NCBI GenBank assembly: GCA_038501785.1
Contig: JBAMJR010000050.1
Coordinates: 802,501-866,500, forward strand
DNA length: 64,000 bases
From: Myoxocephalus aenaeus
Lineage: Eukaryota > Chordata > Actinopteri > Perciformes > Cottidae
Reading direction: 5' to 3'
Shown: positions 13,664-24,736 of the stretch, one piece after another
How positions within the stretch are numbered: the stretch's first letter is position 1
Layout: the number at the start of each line of letters is the position of its first letter
Notes under the pieces: generated by a model
What the model was told of the DNA's origin: nothing
What the model saw: the letters and a program-made list of their open reading frames with translations, nothing else
Databases searched by the model: none
Made by a program: the position numbers and the translations under genes

Positions 13664-14390
13664 CATCCATCTGCAAACCACAGCCACGAACCAATAACTA
13701 TTTGTTTTATGAAGAAATAATGACGTTTGAGAAATAATGGCCGGTTGATTCAGAGAAAATGCTGAATCACTCTCACCGCACCCGTACCCACACCCACACA
13801 CACACACACACACCCAGAGAGAGAAATAGGGAAGTGAAACATGAATGTGATAGTGGTGGTTCGAGGGATTCAGCAGGAACTCGACCCCTCGTTAAAAGGT
13901 TGACTCAGTGAATCGCCTTGTGACCACCGGCAACAGGAAATAAAATAACATGGAGGAAATTCTCTGAAAGTGAATTCCTGGCAACCAGTAATACACTTAA
14001 AATGCCTACTAAGCATAAAGAAGATATGGAAAAATAATAATAATAATCTTCAGCACAATAAATACAGAATTATAACATTGCTTGTAGTGTTTTTTTGTGG
14101 TATTGCAAATTACCTTGATGACCGTTATTCTGCATAAACACTGAGGTAATGTCCCCTTTATGGGATGTTTTTTTATCGTCTTTCAGGTTAAATGTAGTCC
14201 CCCACCTCCTCCTCCTTGTTTAGAGATCAGCACATCATCCCACCGGTCTCATTTATTTGTTTGTTTGCCAGTTAGGTTTGTTTATTGTATTTTCAAAGCA
14301 CGGGGACAAGGTTATATTGCTGTTTGGGCATATTTTCTCCTGTGATAGCATGTTTGAATTTGTCTACTCAGCATGCAGCGTGTCAGAGAA

Positions 14391-14429
14391 TGTGTGTGTG
14401 TGTGTGTCTCAGTGTGTGTGTGTGTGTCT

Positions 14430-14508
<79 letters not shown>
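14391..14508. repeat. (GT)n microsatellite with two CTCA interruptions
   Basis: About 118 bp of TG repeat, interrupted twice near its left end by tctcag. This suggests a duplicated interrupted unit. Confidence 0.95.
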
Positions 14509-14509
<1 letters not shown>

Positions 14510-15895
14510 CAGTATGGAGCCAGCGGAGGCAGTGGCATGCGTTCAGGGGGTCGCAGCAGCAGTACGCGGTGCCCAAATTGCTTTCCTGGGTGCGTTGGGG
14601 AAGAGGGGGCCGGGGCGGTGCGGGGGCCCCTCCCCCTGGGCCCCCCCCTGCTCTGTGGGGGCTCCTGGCCCCGGGTCACTAACTCAATCACCAGATCAGG
14701 GAGTAATAATTATTAATACCCCGTGAGCGTTAACAGCACACAGGTGATTTATCAAAAATGTCGATTACATTTTTACGCAGGGTGACAACATTTTAAAGCC
14801 GGACGCCTCCCCGGGGAGCGAGGCCCTAACTGGAGCACCGGCACACTTCTGAGTGCAGCCGTGTGGGTTTCTGCTAAATGAAAAGGGCCTGCATGGCATC
14901 AGGGAGGATATTTATTCATGCAGCCACAGAATTCTTTGAAACCACGGCATCTATCGCTTTCAACCTTCTGCTGCTCGATGAGACGTTTCAGGCTGCACTC
15001 ACCGAATCACACGCAAACTTCTCCTTCCAACTCTCAGACGCATCCTGAAGTACCTTTTATCTATCGATGGGTCAGAGTCTGACTTGCTTCACCTCCTCCT
15101 CCAAATTCCACCTGTTGCTGCACAATGGCGGCTACTGTCGATGTTGAAGCTACTGTCAATGCGTTTGGCTTATTTTACCAGTCTATAGCACTGGTGGAGA
15201 GTGAAAGAGGAGGAGATGTTACTACTACTACTATTCGTATTCTTAGTGATCTTAATCTCTTGACAAAGAAACAAACTCTCCCCTCTGACAGATACCTTTT
15301 CTTATCTTTTCCAAAAACTAGGACTTTTAAGTAGTTATTGCACATATGTTGCAGGGCGGTGGAAGGTCGACGTGATGTTTCCTGTTAGGTCTACAGGACT
15401 ACATGACTTAAAGAACTTCTGTCCCGGTGAACACACACTCACTGGGACCGGAGTCAAAGGAGAGTGTAATAAAGTGCAGCCTCACGTATCATCTACATGC
15501 CGACACAAAAATAAGAGAATTCTCTCAATAATATGAGCGAGCCTCGTTATTAACCCGGAAACCGACCGATGCTCCTGACCTGGAATTCTATCGTGAGCAT
15601 TTGTGTGTCGGTGGTTTGATTCAACACAACTTTACTCAGCGATAACCATGCAAGCCCAATGGAAACTAGCACACTTGACACCGGGCCGTTTAGAAGAAAG
15701 GGCCCCGACATTAGTAACAACATGGGACCTGACTTTGACAGTGCACCTGGTTTAGAGGAGGCACGGGGTAATAAGTCCTCAACAACAACAACAACAACAA
15801 CAACAGATAGAGAAGGCGGAGGCTGAGGTTGTTATCGGTCTTAATTAAAATGATGTGAATCTATCAGCCGCTTCCAGTGTTTGTCTGGATATTAT

Positions 15896-15897
<2 letters not shown>
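14509..15897. other. Non-coding DNA between microsatellites
   Basis: A GC-rich patch at 14590-14680 with GGGGGCCCCTCC/GGGCCCCC words is followed by a stretch (14700-15060) of mixed composition with AATAATTATTAAT and other AT-rich cores. The stretch looks more complex than its surroundings and could be a conserved non-coding element. An (AAC)n run lies at 15781-15804. No gene is supported. Confidence 0.35.

Positions 15898-15972
<75 letters not shown>
15898..15972. repeat. (GT)n microsatellite
   Basis: About 75 bp of uninterrupted TG repeat. Confidence 0.95.
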
Positions 15973-15974
<2 letters not shown>

Positions 15975-16062
15975 TGTGCGCGGGTATACTGTAGGTAAGC
16001 TGAGCCGAAGAGACGCTGACTGTGTTAAATCTCAGCAGCTCCAGACGCCAGAGACACACTGC

Positions 16063-16181
<119 letters not shown>

Positions 16182-16279
16182 CATCCTTCTCGCTGCTTCA
16201 CTTGTTTTGTTTATCAGATGCGGCTCGGATGGACTTTGCCCTGATTTATGGATAGAAAAGCCCACAGTATGGTCATGAT

Positions 16280-16281
<2 letters not shown>

Positions 16282-16317
<36 letters not shown>

Positions 16318-16333
16318 TCTCTCTCTCTCTCTC
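16282..16333. repeat. (CT)n microsatellite ending in a C run
   Basis: About 52 bp of CT followed by eight C. Confidence 0.93.
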
Positions 16334-16459
16334 CCCCCCCGTCTCACACACACATAAAACACATTTACACACAAACATGACACACGCCTGCTCCTTCATT
16401 CCCCTGCATCTCAATCTGTGTGTGTGTGTGTGTGTCTGTGTGTCTGTGTGTGTTATAAG

Positions 16460-16570
<111 letters not shown>

Positions 16571-16908
16571 GATGGCTGTCACACTGCTCAACGTTTCCAC
16601 TGAGTCAGCAAAAAAAACAGAAAGAGGAGGAGAGTGATGGAGAGGCTGAAAGGAGGAGAGAGAGAGAGGAGGAGGAGGAGATGGAGAGAGTTATTAAGAG
16701 AACATTTAAATTTGAGGGGAAAGCTGTGTGTTTCTCCCCCAAAAAAGAGATTTCATCATTCAGAAATGTAATTAGTTTTTCAAGTTGGTGAACAGAAACA
16801 TTAGAGGCAGAAATGTAGTCCAACTTAAATGTAGCGCGAGGAAATTGGACGTCCGGTGTCGGTGTGGCGAGGTGCTTTATCTAAACAATATGCACAGGTA
16901 ATAGAGAG

Positions 16909-16910
<2 letters not shown>

Positions 16911-16991
<81 letters not shown>
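16911..16991. repeat. (GT)n microsatellite
   Basis: About 81 bp of uninterrupted GT. Confidence 0.95.
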
Positions 16992-16995
<4 letters not shown>

Positions 16996-17335
16996 AGCTG
17001 GATGTGAGTGACACACTGTGTGCACAAAGGTTTAATATCCAAGTTGTTTCATGGGACAGAAATGTTACATATTATGTGTTTGCAAGGACACAAATGTGAA
17101 ATGGAAATCTTTAATAATCACATTTTGGGGGGAAAGGAAAAGGTACAAACTATATACCATATACAGCTTATTTGACAGCCTGTCATTTATTTATTTGTTG
17201 CATCTCTGTTTAACACGTTTGTGTTCAAATAAAGTATTTTAAAGTAAAACAATAAAATAAAAATGACACACAGCTACAAACGCGGGCTTAAAAGAATCAC
17301 GTAAGAACTCTCTTTTATTGACTGCTACTGGCCTT

Positions 17336-17354
17336 CGCGCGCGCACGCGCGCAC

Positions 17355-17399
<45 letters not shown>
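17336..17399. repeat. (CG)n/(CA)n alternating repeat
   Basis: Begins GCGCGCGCACGCGCGC and continues as CA repeat. It is strictly alternating purine-pyrimidine, hence a strong Z-DNA candidate. Confidence 0.93.
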
Positions 17400-17400
<1 letters not shown>

Positions 17401-17594
17401 TCACATTGAGTTATCAAATGTGTTTGAAGTGAGCCGCCACCGACCAGCGGTGTCACATCAGCACCAACGCGGGGTGACATGCGTCTCAACCCGGAGGAGG
17501 AGGAAGGACAGACCACTTAATGCAGTTAAGGGCGCGTGCACACAAAGTGGGCATCGAGCAAAGCTGCCCTATGGACACACTCAAAACATACGGG

Positions 17595-17596
<2 letters not shown>

Positions 17597-17664
<68 letters not shown>
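17597..17664. repeat. (GA)n microsatellite
   Basis: About 68 bp of uninterrupted GA. It is opposite in orientation to the (CT)n arrays at 16.1-16.6 kb. Confidence 0.95.
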
Positions 17665-17666
<2 letters not shown>

Positions 17667-18529
17667 CTCATCTACCTTGTTGTTCTGCTGGCAGGAGGAG
17701 GCAGAGAGAGCTCCATCCATCACCGGCTGATGGAGCTCACTGAGGCCCGCTGACAGGCGGCCGCAGCCGGGTCAGCGGGCCGAGGAGCGGGGCGGCTGGT
17801 GCTCTTACAGACAAACTACAGCCAGGAAATATTAGAGAATACAAATTCGCAGGAGGAATAAACGAACATAAATTAGAAAAAATGTAAAAGCGGAAATTAT
17901 GGGGGGAATTACGCAATAATACGTTATTACTTCTCCTAATAAAAATATGAATAACAAAATAATTAGAACAACAATAATGATGATATTTATAATAAAGATT
18001 CGCTCACAACATCTTCATTACATTATGATTTAACATTATGACACTTTCGTAAGCATGTCCTTACAGTTCATGGTATTGTTTACTGTCATTAATTAAACGA
18101 ATTAATTTGGCCTATTTATTATTATAACTATTATTAGTATTAGGATAATAAATAACATTGTAACCCTTTGTGTATCTTTGTGTAAACCGTACGCATGTAT
18201 ATTGATGCTGGTCAAACTTATTTGAGATTTTTCTTTCACAAATATGAAAATAATTGTTTATAATAATTCTTAATATTATAAATATGAAAAGGCTATTTCA
18301 CAAATTGTTGGGCTTTAGATTTTTTTTTTTATTACCACGTTCATGAAGCTGCGACGAAGCTCCGCTGGCCTAAAATAAGAAACAATGTGACATTCTTACA
18401 TAAACCCACAGATTCAATTATTTAGAGGCAGGAAGCCTTTTCGTTTGTTTGTTTCAAAATAAAACAGTTTTTTTTCTTCTCCTGTAACAATGACGGCAGC
18501 AGCAGTCTGACAGATTTGGGACAGAGATT
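17665..18529. other. GC-to-AT transition downstream of mafa
   Basis: A GC-rich patch at about 17740-17800 (GGCGGCCGCAGCCGGG and similar) passes abruptly into about 700 bp of very AT-rich DNA with many ATTAAT/AATAAT words, up to the inferred mafa polyadenylation region. No gene is recognisable. Confidence 0.4.
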
Positions 18530-20763
18530 TTTATTAAACATTATGAAAACAAGATTCTCAACAACGTTCCACTTTGTAGGTTTTTCACTTGTCGACACGT
18601 TAGGACACGTTCATTGAATAAATATAGAAATTATATGTACAGATATACATCAACAGCACTGTGCAGAAGTTTGCTTTCCTTTATCTCCTTTTTATGTCTC
18701 GCAGTCTCCTTCAAAATCAAGTTAGGATTCTTAGGCTGGCATTGCTTTTTGTAATAATAAAAAAAAAGAGAGTAAAAAATAAAATTTGAAACAAAATCGA
18801 TCACAAATAAATTAAAACAGAGAACGTTACTGAAGGGAAACCGTTACTGCCTTTTTTTTATTATTGTTAATAAAATAAACCAGATGAGTTGCACGATTCA
18901 TTTTTGATCGTTTTGGTTCTTCTGGCTCACACCAATACAAAATATCAATCTCCCATTCATTTTGCATTTTTGTTAAGTGGCATTTTTGATCGAAACGTAA
19001 CACCAGCAGCCTCTCCCCTCCCTGCACATTCCCGCCATCCAACAGGTCGCCTCTACAGTCTGAGCATCGGACCCTTCTGCACAATATTGCACATATATCT
19101 AGGCAGCAGAACACAGACGCACCGGGGCGGTTACTTGTTGACAGAATAAAGCATCGAGTTCCTCCAAGAACATGATAACATGATAACATGATAAGCTCCA
19201 CCAGCAGGCAAAGTCTCCTCTCTCTAAGCAACCAAGCATCCTCTCAGACACAGGGGCGCGTTATTAAGACAGCGGGCTGCGGATCAGAAAACCGCAGGGC
19301 CCTAGAAAAGATTCTCGTCTACAAATATTCAAAGTAAAAAAAAAGAAGAAAAGAAAACAACAACAAATAAACTCATTTTAATCATCGGGTTGGTGCATAG
19401 AGTTTTAGCAGCGAATGCAGTCCTTGTCCGTCTAATAAACGAAGCTTCCGCCTCATCAAATTTACATCCAGGTTTCTTTTTTTGTAGTTTTTTTTTTTGG
19501 AGAGTAACAGATCAAAGGTCCTATCAGTAGAAAACAAAACGTTTGTCCATGTTTGATCTCTTCTTAGTGCAGTATAGGCTTGCCTTTGACATTATGTTCA
19601 TAGGAGGAGGATACCATGACGAGTTGCATGCTGTAACATACAAACACTTTGTATTAAGACATGTCCAATAATCCGAGCAACTTGAAAGCAAGTTTTCTTT
19701 AAAAAGAGAGAGAGAGAGAGAGAGAGAAAGGTAAAATAACACAGTTAACTGTTTTTTCTCTACACATTATGTACAGGTGGAAATAAATACAGTCTAAAAT
19801 CTGGCTCAGGTAATCTCTTTTTGTCGTTTTTTTTTTCTTCTCCTTTTTCTTTTTAAAACAATAGAAAAATTGATTGAAAACAGCAGTTAAAGACGCATCC
19901 ATTGTAGCAGATTGGTTTTGCATGTTCGTCCGCAGTCCTTGCACCTCTCGGGGGGGGGGGGGGGGGGGGTTTGAAGGAGGAAGAGGAGGGGGGGGGGGGA
20001 GACAGTTTGTGGTTCTTGCATACCCTGGCCTTATTGATGGCTGAGGAGGATGGAGGAAGAGGAGGAAGAGGAGGAGAGAACCGTGGGCCATGCTTTCCAT
20101 ACACGTGGAAGGATTCTGGGAGATGGCTGGAGGCTACCATACATGTCCTGCATGCAGGGTTGCAAATAAGGGGAACTATAGACTTGCAATATTGAAAGGT
20201 CTCGTCTCTGCATCACAGACCGCCTCGCGCTCACACACACAGTCTGTTGAGCTTTCTGGAGCCACACACACACACACAAAAAGAAAGAGAGGCGGTGTAT
20301 TGCTTTTTCTGTTTCTAGTTCAGTCCAAATCTGATTCTTTAAAAAAAAAAAAAAAAACACTCTTTCCCCCCCCACACACTTTTAAGACAAAATCACCTCT
20401 CACTTTCTCTGAATTAAGACAGTCATTACATGTCAGATCGGTTCAATAAGACTTCTGACTAAGTTCTGCTGCGCCAGAGGAAAGTCTCCCGGCTAAGTGA
20501 TCCCACGTGCCCACCTGACAGCTTGTGGAGCGCTGACAGAAGTTCAGCCAAAACATCTTTAAGACTAAAAAAAAACGCGCCCGAGGATGACGTTTGCTCG
20601 CATCTAAATGCGTATGTGTTTACTCGTGTACTTCAAGTCTCTTTCAAGGGAATCACCGTAAACACAATACAGACGCGGAGAAATATATAAATGAACGTAA
20701 CAAGGGTGTTTTAGGTGGGGCTGTAATTCAGAGTCTATATGCTACAAAGCGCCATGTCTCTCT
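18530..20763 (-). other. mafa: Probable 3' UTR of mafa
   Basis: No coding sequence follows the mafa stop on the minus strand. The 2.2 kb is AT-rich with many homopolymer runs and no convincing splice structure. A minus-strand AATAAA lies at 18530-18535 (plus-strand tttatt), and another candidate sits near 18854. Within the interval are a 20-base G run (19950-19969) and a 12-base G run (19988-19999), which would read as C runs in the mRNA, and a short (GA)n at about 19706-19727. The extent is inferred: the true cleavage site could be either signal or another one. Confidence 0.4.
19950..19999. repeat. Two poly-G runs within the probable mafa 3' UTR
   Basis: A 20-base G run (19950-19969) and a 12-base G run (19988-19999) are separated by a GGAGGAAG linker. 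They read as long C runs in the mafa transcript. Confidence 0.9.
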
Positions 20764-21717
20764 TCACATGAAGAACTCGGTGTTGGCCTGTTTCCCGGAC
20801 GGGTCTCTCGTGTTCCCGGGTCCACCGGCCGTGTAGGTCCGGCTGGCCAGCTTCTCATACTTCTCCTTGTACAGATCCCTCTCCTTGGCGAGGCGCACCA
20901 CGTCCTGCTTCAGCTGCTCCACCTGGCTCAGCAGCGTGCACTTCTCGGACTCCAGCATGTGCCTCTGCTGCACGCGCTTGAAGCGGCAGGACTGCGCGTA
21001 GCCCCGGTTCTTCAGGGTGCGCCGCTTCTGCTTCAGGCGGATCACCTCCTCCTTGCTGAAGCCGCGCAGCTGGCGGTTGAGCTCGCGCACCGTCATGCTG
21101 ACCAGCTGGTCGTCCGAGAAGCGGTCCTCCAGGCGGGCGTGGTGTCCGTGTCCGTGGTGGTGGTGGTGGTGGTGGTGGCCCTGCGCGTGGTGGTGCGTCG
21201 CCGAGGCCGTGGACAGGTCCTCCCCGACGTACTGCTGCCCGCGGAAGCCGTCGTAGGCCTGGTGGTGGTGGTGGTGGTGGTGCGCGTTGCCGATCAGGGC
21301 CTCCACCGCGTCCTCCGGCGTCAGGTTGAGCGCCTCCGGGTTGATGTGGTGCTGGTAGCTGGGGATCCAGTACAAGTCCTCCAGCTGCGGCTTGCCCCCG
21401 TTGCCGTGGTTGTTGTTGCCGCCGCCGCTGCTGTTGTTGCTGCTGCTGCCGCTGCTGTTGACCCCGCTGGTGAGGCTCTGGTTGGGCGGCGCGCCGCCGG
21501 GGCTCGGCGCGCAGAAGCTCGGAGAGGAAGGCACGGAGGAGCAGGGCGTGCTGATCGGGGTGGAGGACAGCGAGCCCGACGGGAGGCGGTGGCAGTAGCG
21601 GTCGGCCTCCGGAGGCTCCTTCTTCACCTCGAACTTCATGAGGTCAAAGTCGTTGACGTACTCGATGGCCAGGGGGCTGTTGGGCAGCTCTGCGCTCATG
21701 GCGAGGTCGGTAGCCAT
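20764..21717 (-). CDS. mafa: Large Maf bZIP transcription factor MafA, intronless coding exon
   Basis: The product is 317 residues. MafA binds MARE-type DNA in the nucleus as a dimer and activates insulin/beta-cell and lens crystallin genes (family knowledge). Seen here: an N-terminal activation region starting MATDLAMSAELPNSPLAIEY; the conserved VKKEP sumoylation-type site (K32); S14; the phosphodegron spacing S49-T53-T57-S61-S65; a Maf N-domain around residues 112-142 (LEDLYW to DAVEALI); His runs at 146-152 and 181-188; the extended homology region at about 199-226; the basic region at about 227-253, with NRGYAQSCRFKR; and a zipper with heptad L255, L262, L269, L276, Y283 and L290. I chose the ATG at 21717 because it aligns with the family N-terminus; an in-frame ATG 12 codons upstream (21753) adds unrelated sequence. 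MafA rather than MafB, c-Maf or Nrl is supported by the LSSTPISTPCSSVPSSPSFC block and the EFFM end (ADFFL in mammals, from memory). An Asn/Ser/Gly linker (87-108) replaces the Gly/Ala-rich mammalian linker. A teleost paralogue name (mafaa or mafab) cannot be decided from one locus. Confidence 0.97.
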   Translation of the reverse strand: MATDLAMSAELPNSPLAIEYVNDFDLMKFEVKKEPPEADRYCHRLPSGSLSSTPISTPCSSVPSSPSFCAPSPGGAPPNQSLTSGVNSSGSSSNNSSGGGNNNHGNGGKPQLEDLYWIPSYQHHINPEALNLTPEDAVEALIGNAHHHHHHHQAYDGFRGQQYVGEDLSTASATHHHAQGHHHHHHHHGHGHHARLEDRFSDDQLVSMTVRELNRQLRGFSKEEVIRLKQKRRTLKNRGYAQSCRFKRVQQRHMLESEKCTLLSQVEQLKQDVVRLAKERDLYKEKYEKLASRTYTAGGPGNTRDPSGKQANTEFFM

Positions 21718-21816
21718 GTCAGTCCATGCGACGACTCCTGCCCTCACAGCCAAACCGACGGCGGGCAGCCCTCTCGGATACAGAGTGCGAGGGGGAATAA
21801 CAGCCCGGTTGGTGTG

Positions 21817-21854
21817 TATATATATTTATATATATATATATTTATATATATATA
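21817..21854. repeat. TA-rich tract with TATAAATA cores upstream of mafa
   Basis: This is an alternating TA tract interrupted by two ttt elements, so the minus strand contains two TATATAAATATATA-type segments. It could be a simple microsatellite or act as a TATA element 100-140 bp upstream of the mafa ATG. Confidence 0.7.
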
Positions 21855-21874
21855 GACACGCGCACACACCCGGT

Positions 21875-21896
21875 GCTGCTGCTGCTGCTGCTGCTG
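21875..21896. repeat. CTG/CAG trinucleotide run upstream of mafa
   Basis: Seven uninterrupted GCT units on the plus strand, read as CAG on the mafa sense strand, lie 158 bp upstream of the start codon. They adjoin the TA-rich tract at 21817-21854. The run is probably in the leader or proximal promoter and is expected to vary in length. Confidence 0.85.
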
Positions 21897-22402
21897 CAGG
21901 GCCGGCCGAAACTTATTAAGGCTGCTCGTCCCGAAGACAACTTCTATATATAGTGGCGTGAATATACGTATGCATGTAAATGAACTTGTACACCTGCCAG
22001 TTCGCCTCTGCTCGCGGCTCTTGTTGACAACCTATCCCAGGTCAAATGCACGCTTAAATACCAGGAGCCACCCGGGGCAGGCTGAAACTCGAGCCGGGTG
22101 AATTTGGAGACACCAACCTGACTTGTCCTCGCTTCACCTCTGCAGCCCACTTGCCTCCCTGTGATTAACTGTCCTCGTTCTGGGCTCGATCGAGTGGCAG
22201 AAGCGACTTGGTCCCCTTCCGCGCGCCGCGTTATAAATATGATCCAAGCATCCTTCTTCGCCTCCTTTGCAGCCTGCTGTACTTGATCGCGAAGTCACTG
22301 CAGCGTGGCCCCGGCTCGAAAGTTTTTCTCACACGATTAGATCAGACGTGTGAGAAATGAGAAACGTGTTAGATCAGTGTGTGTGTGTCTCTCTCTCTCG
22401 CT

Positions 22403-22436
<34 letters not shown>

Positions 22437-22835
22437 CAGCCACAGGGCGCAGCGCAAGCGTGCGTAAAAGGCGTGCCAAGAAAAAGTCCCAGGAATCCCC
22501 CAAAAAAGAGGGAAAAAAAAGGAATGACACGTGCATACGTTTTCAAAGTTAATATGCATCTGATGTTGATCAGAAGTTGCGGGTAGTTGCTCCTACTTTG
22601 AGGGGCAGGAGAGCCAGGTCCCCTGTTGTTGCGCTCAGTCCAGATATCGGATTCACGCTGCAGGTTACTGACAGCTTCGGGTCCCCGCGGTGCCGTCCCT
22701 CCTCACTGTTGACCTTTCGTGTTGACTTGTGTGTAATATTATGCAAGAGGTGATAAATTCCAGTTGGTTCCCCCCTCACGTATGGTTTCTATAGGCGCTG
22801 CACGCTGCACTGAGACGCTGCGAGGCAAGCTGCTC

Positions 22836-22889
22836 TTATAAAGAACGCGTGGCCCGCGACCCTCCCACACGGAGGTGTGACGGGCCAAT
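22836..22889 (-). promoter_or_regulatory. Candidate mafa core promoter (inverted CCAAT plus TATA-like box)
   Basis: On the minus strand an ATTGG (inverted CCAAT, 22885-22889) is followed about 42 bp downstream by TTTATAAG (22836-22843). That spacing and order suit transcription toward mafa, with initiation near 22810. The surrounding 22.8-23.1 kb is CpG-rich. In the plus orientation the same site reads TATAAAG, so a divergent transcript is an alternative. This is motif inference only. Confidence 0.3.
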
Positions 22890-24004
22890 GGGAGGAGATC
22901 ACAGCGGCGCATTTGCATTCTCTCTTTTACAGGGGGAAGCCCAACCCGGGCTGGGATGCCTGCCTGGAGCTCCAGGGCTTTTTGCGGGCCGGCCGAGTGG
23001 AGCCGAAGCGGAGCCGAGCGCAGCCGAAGTGAAGCGGAGCGCGCATCGAGAGAACAGGTGCAGCAGATCCCCCCCTCTAGTGACCGAGCAGATGCTACTG
23101 CACGGCGGAGGAAGACGAGAAGCTCCGGTGGTTTCTCAGAGAGAGAGGGAGAAGAAAAATGTTTACTCGGAACAGAGTTCACGGTTTTCACTGTTTCATA
23201 ACGGCGCGTCAGTTATGCAACAAAGCTGTCAGCATGTTGGGAAGAAAGGGTCGTTAATTCATGGAATTTGTCAAGCAATCAATTGAACAAGTGAAATGTG
23301 TTTTAGACTCTTGGACCCTCTATATAATGATCTTATGCAACACAACACTTATGTTTTTTTTTTTATATATTGGTTGTAAATGGTTTAATCACCACTGTAT
23401 CCTTACTTATATAGAATACCTGTTATTGTGGTCCACACTTAATAACGTATTAAGCAACACTCAATATAATCTTTAATATTTAATTTCTGGAAGGAAATCA
23501 TTTCAGTGAGTTACATAAATCCAGGTTGTTGTTGTTTTTGCGGTATGTTTTCTGGATTATGAAACCAACCAATTAAATCCCCCCCCCAAAAAAGAACCAT
23601 TGAGGTTAAATTAAATCATGATCACCAAGTGAATTGGCCAAATGACACATAAAGGGAATATGACTAAAGGGGAATAAGGATACAGTAAATATGAATGACT
23701 GCAATTTATATAATTTTATTTTGTAAACATTTTTTTAAATAACTGCAGCCTAAATACGACAATCTAGTTTGAACACAGAGTTATCTGTTACTGCTTCTTG
23801 TCCACGAGATTGTGTCTGGTGTTAACTGCTCCACAACTAGAAGAGCAAAATAAACTTATACAGTGAAGTAAAAAGATCAAACATGTAAAACACATTCTGC
23901 CTGACTGGCTTTATTAAAAACAGCTTATTGTATCTACTTTACCCATTTATGTCTGTGAAAGGAATGCCTCTGACACCACAAACTACCAGATCTATCAATA
24001 CTGG
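22890..24004. other. Intergenic DNA upstream of the candidate mafa promoter
   Basis: The first 250 bases are GC-rich and purine-biased, with repeated GAGCCGAAGCGGAGC-like words at 22990-23045. The remainder is AT-rich without repeats or coding potential that I can recognise. Confidence 0.5.
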
Positions 24005-24215
24005 TCGATGCGAGGCCGCGCGCCCCTTCTGCCAAAAATCAATCCGCATTTCCGCGAGGCTGTGAGGAGGCCGCGCGGAGGCGGCGCGCGGGTTAAGTAT
24101 GATTGGATAGTCCTGGCGGTGGTCTGCGGGCTCTTCATTCGCAATTAACCACAAATTGCATCCCGTCTCATCTCCGCGGATCGACGGATAATTAAGCCCC
24201 GCCGCGCGCGTCTCC
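24005..24215. promoter_or_regulatory. CpG-rich block with homeodomain cores, candidate mafa enhancer
   Basis: A 210-bp island with many CGCG/GCGC steps stands out from its AT-rich surroundings. Interleaved are homeodomain-type cores: CAATTAACC (24142-24150), ACAAATTGCA (24151-24160) and ATAATTAAG (near 24189). It lies about 2.3-2.5 kb upstream of the mafa ATG. Mammalian MAFA is controlled by upstream enhancers binding PDX1, NKX2.2, FOXA2 and related factors (known). Equating this block with such an enhancer is inference and needs cross-species conservation. Confidence 0.3.
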
Positions 24216-24705
24216 ATTCTGGACACATATAGGTATTTTATCTTGCAGGGATGAGGGAGGGAGGGAGGGGGGAGAAAGAGAGAGGTGCAAATTCTAGCAG
24301 GATGTTGATGGTATCAGGGGGAGCATGACTTAAACCCGGACACCGCTGCACCTGACCCGTTTAGCCTCTTCAGCAGCAGCCGCACCCCCCAGGAGTCCCA
24401 TCTACCCACCGATATGTGAGTGATATATCTGCGGAATTAAGTGCCTATCTGCGGGGTGGAAGAAGAAGTAGAAAAAAAAAACAGGTGGCCGTAAGTTTAA
24501 ACTTGGTCAGATGTGAACAGGAAAACCTTGCGCAGCTGCTGAGCTTAACTTCCAGTCCGAAAATGGCCATGAAATACACTCCCACCCCCACTTCCTCAAA
24601 TCTGCTGGCGAGGATGAAAAGACGAGTGTGAGATGAAGGGATGGAAATCATATCAAGGTATTTTAAGTTTAGGTGCGCTAAGTCATTAGGAGAGGGTTTT
24701 CTTTT

Positions 24706-24736
<31 letters not shown>

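Larger units (their letters stand above)
21718..22810 (-). other. mafa: Probable 5' leader or proximal promoter of mafa
   Basis: This lies immediately upstream of the mafa ATG. It contains a (TA)n-type tract with two TATAAATA-like cores (21817-21854), a CTG/CAG run (21875-21896; CAG on the mRNA strand) and further TATA-like sequence near 22230 (TATTTATA on the minus strand). A (GT)n/(CT)n compound repeat occupies 22377-22435. Whether all of this is transcribed depends on which TATA-like element is used, and that cannot be settled from sequence alone. Confidence 0.35.

Noticed and set aside
13167..13813. Thr/His-rich minus-strand ORFs
   Set aside because: They are translations of (CA)n arrays.
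21718..21753. 12-codon N-terminal extension of MafA from an upstream in-frame ATG
   Set aside because: The extension has no family counterpart, and the second ATG (21717) starts the conserved MafA N-terminus with S14 and the phosphodegron in canonical numbering.
20959..21855. 298-codon open frame on the plus strand, antisense to mafa
   Set aside because: It is a GC-rich shadow of the mafa coding exon, with Val/Ala/Arg repeats that mirror the His and Ser codons. The minus frame has full bZIP homology.
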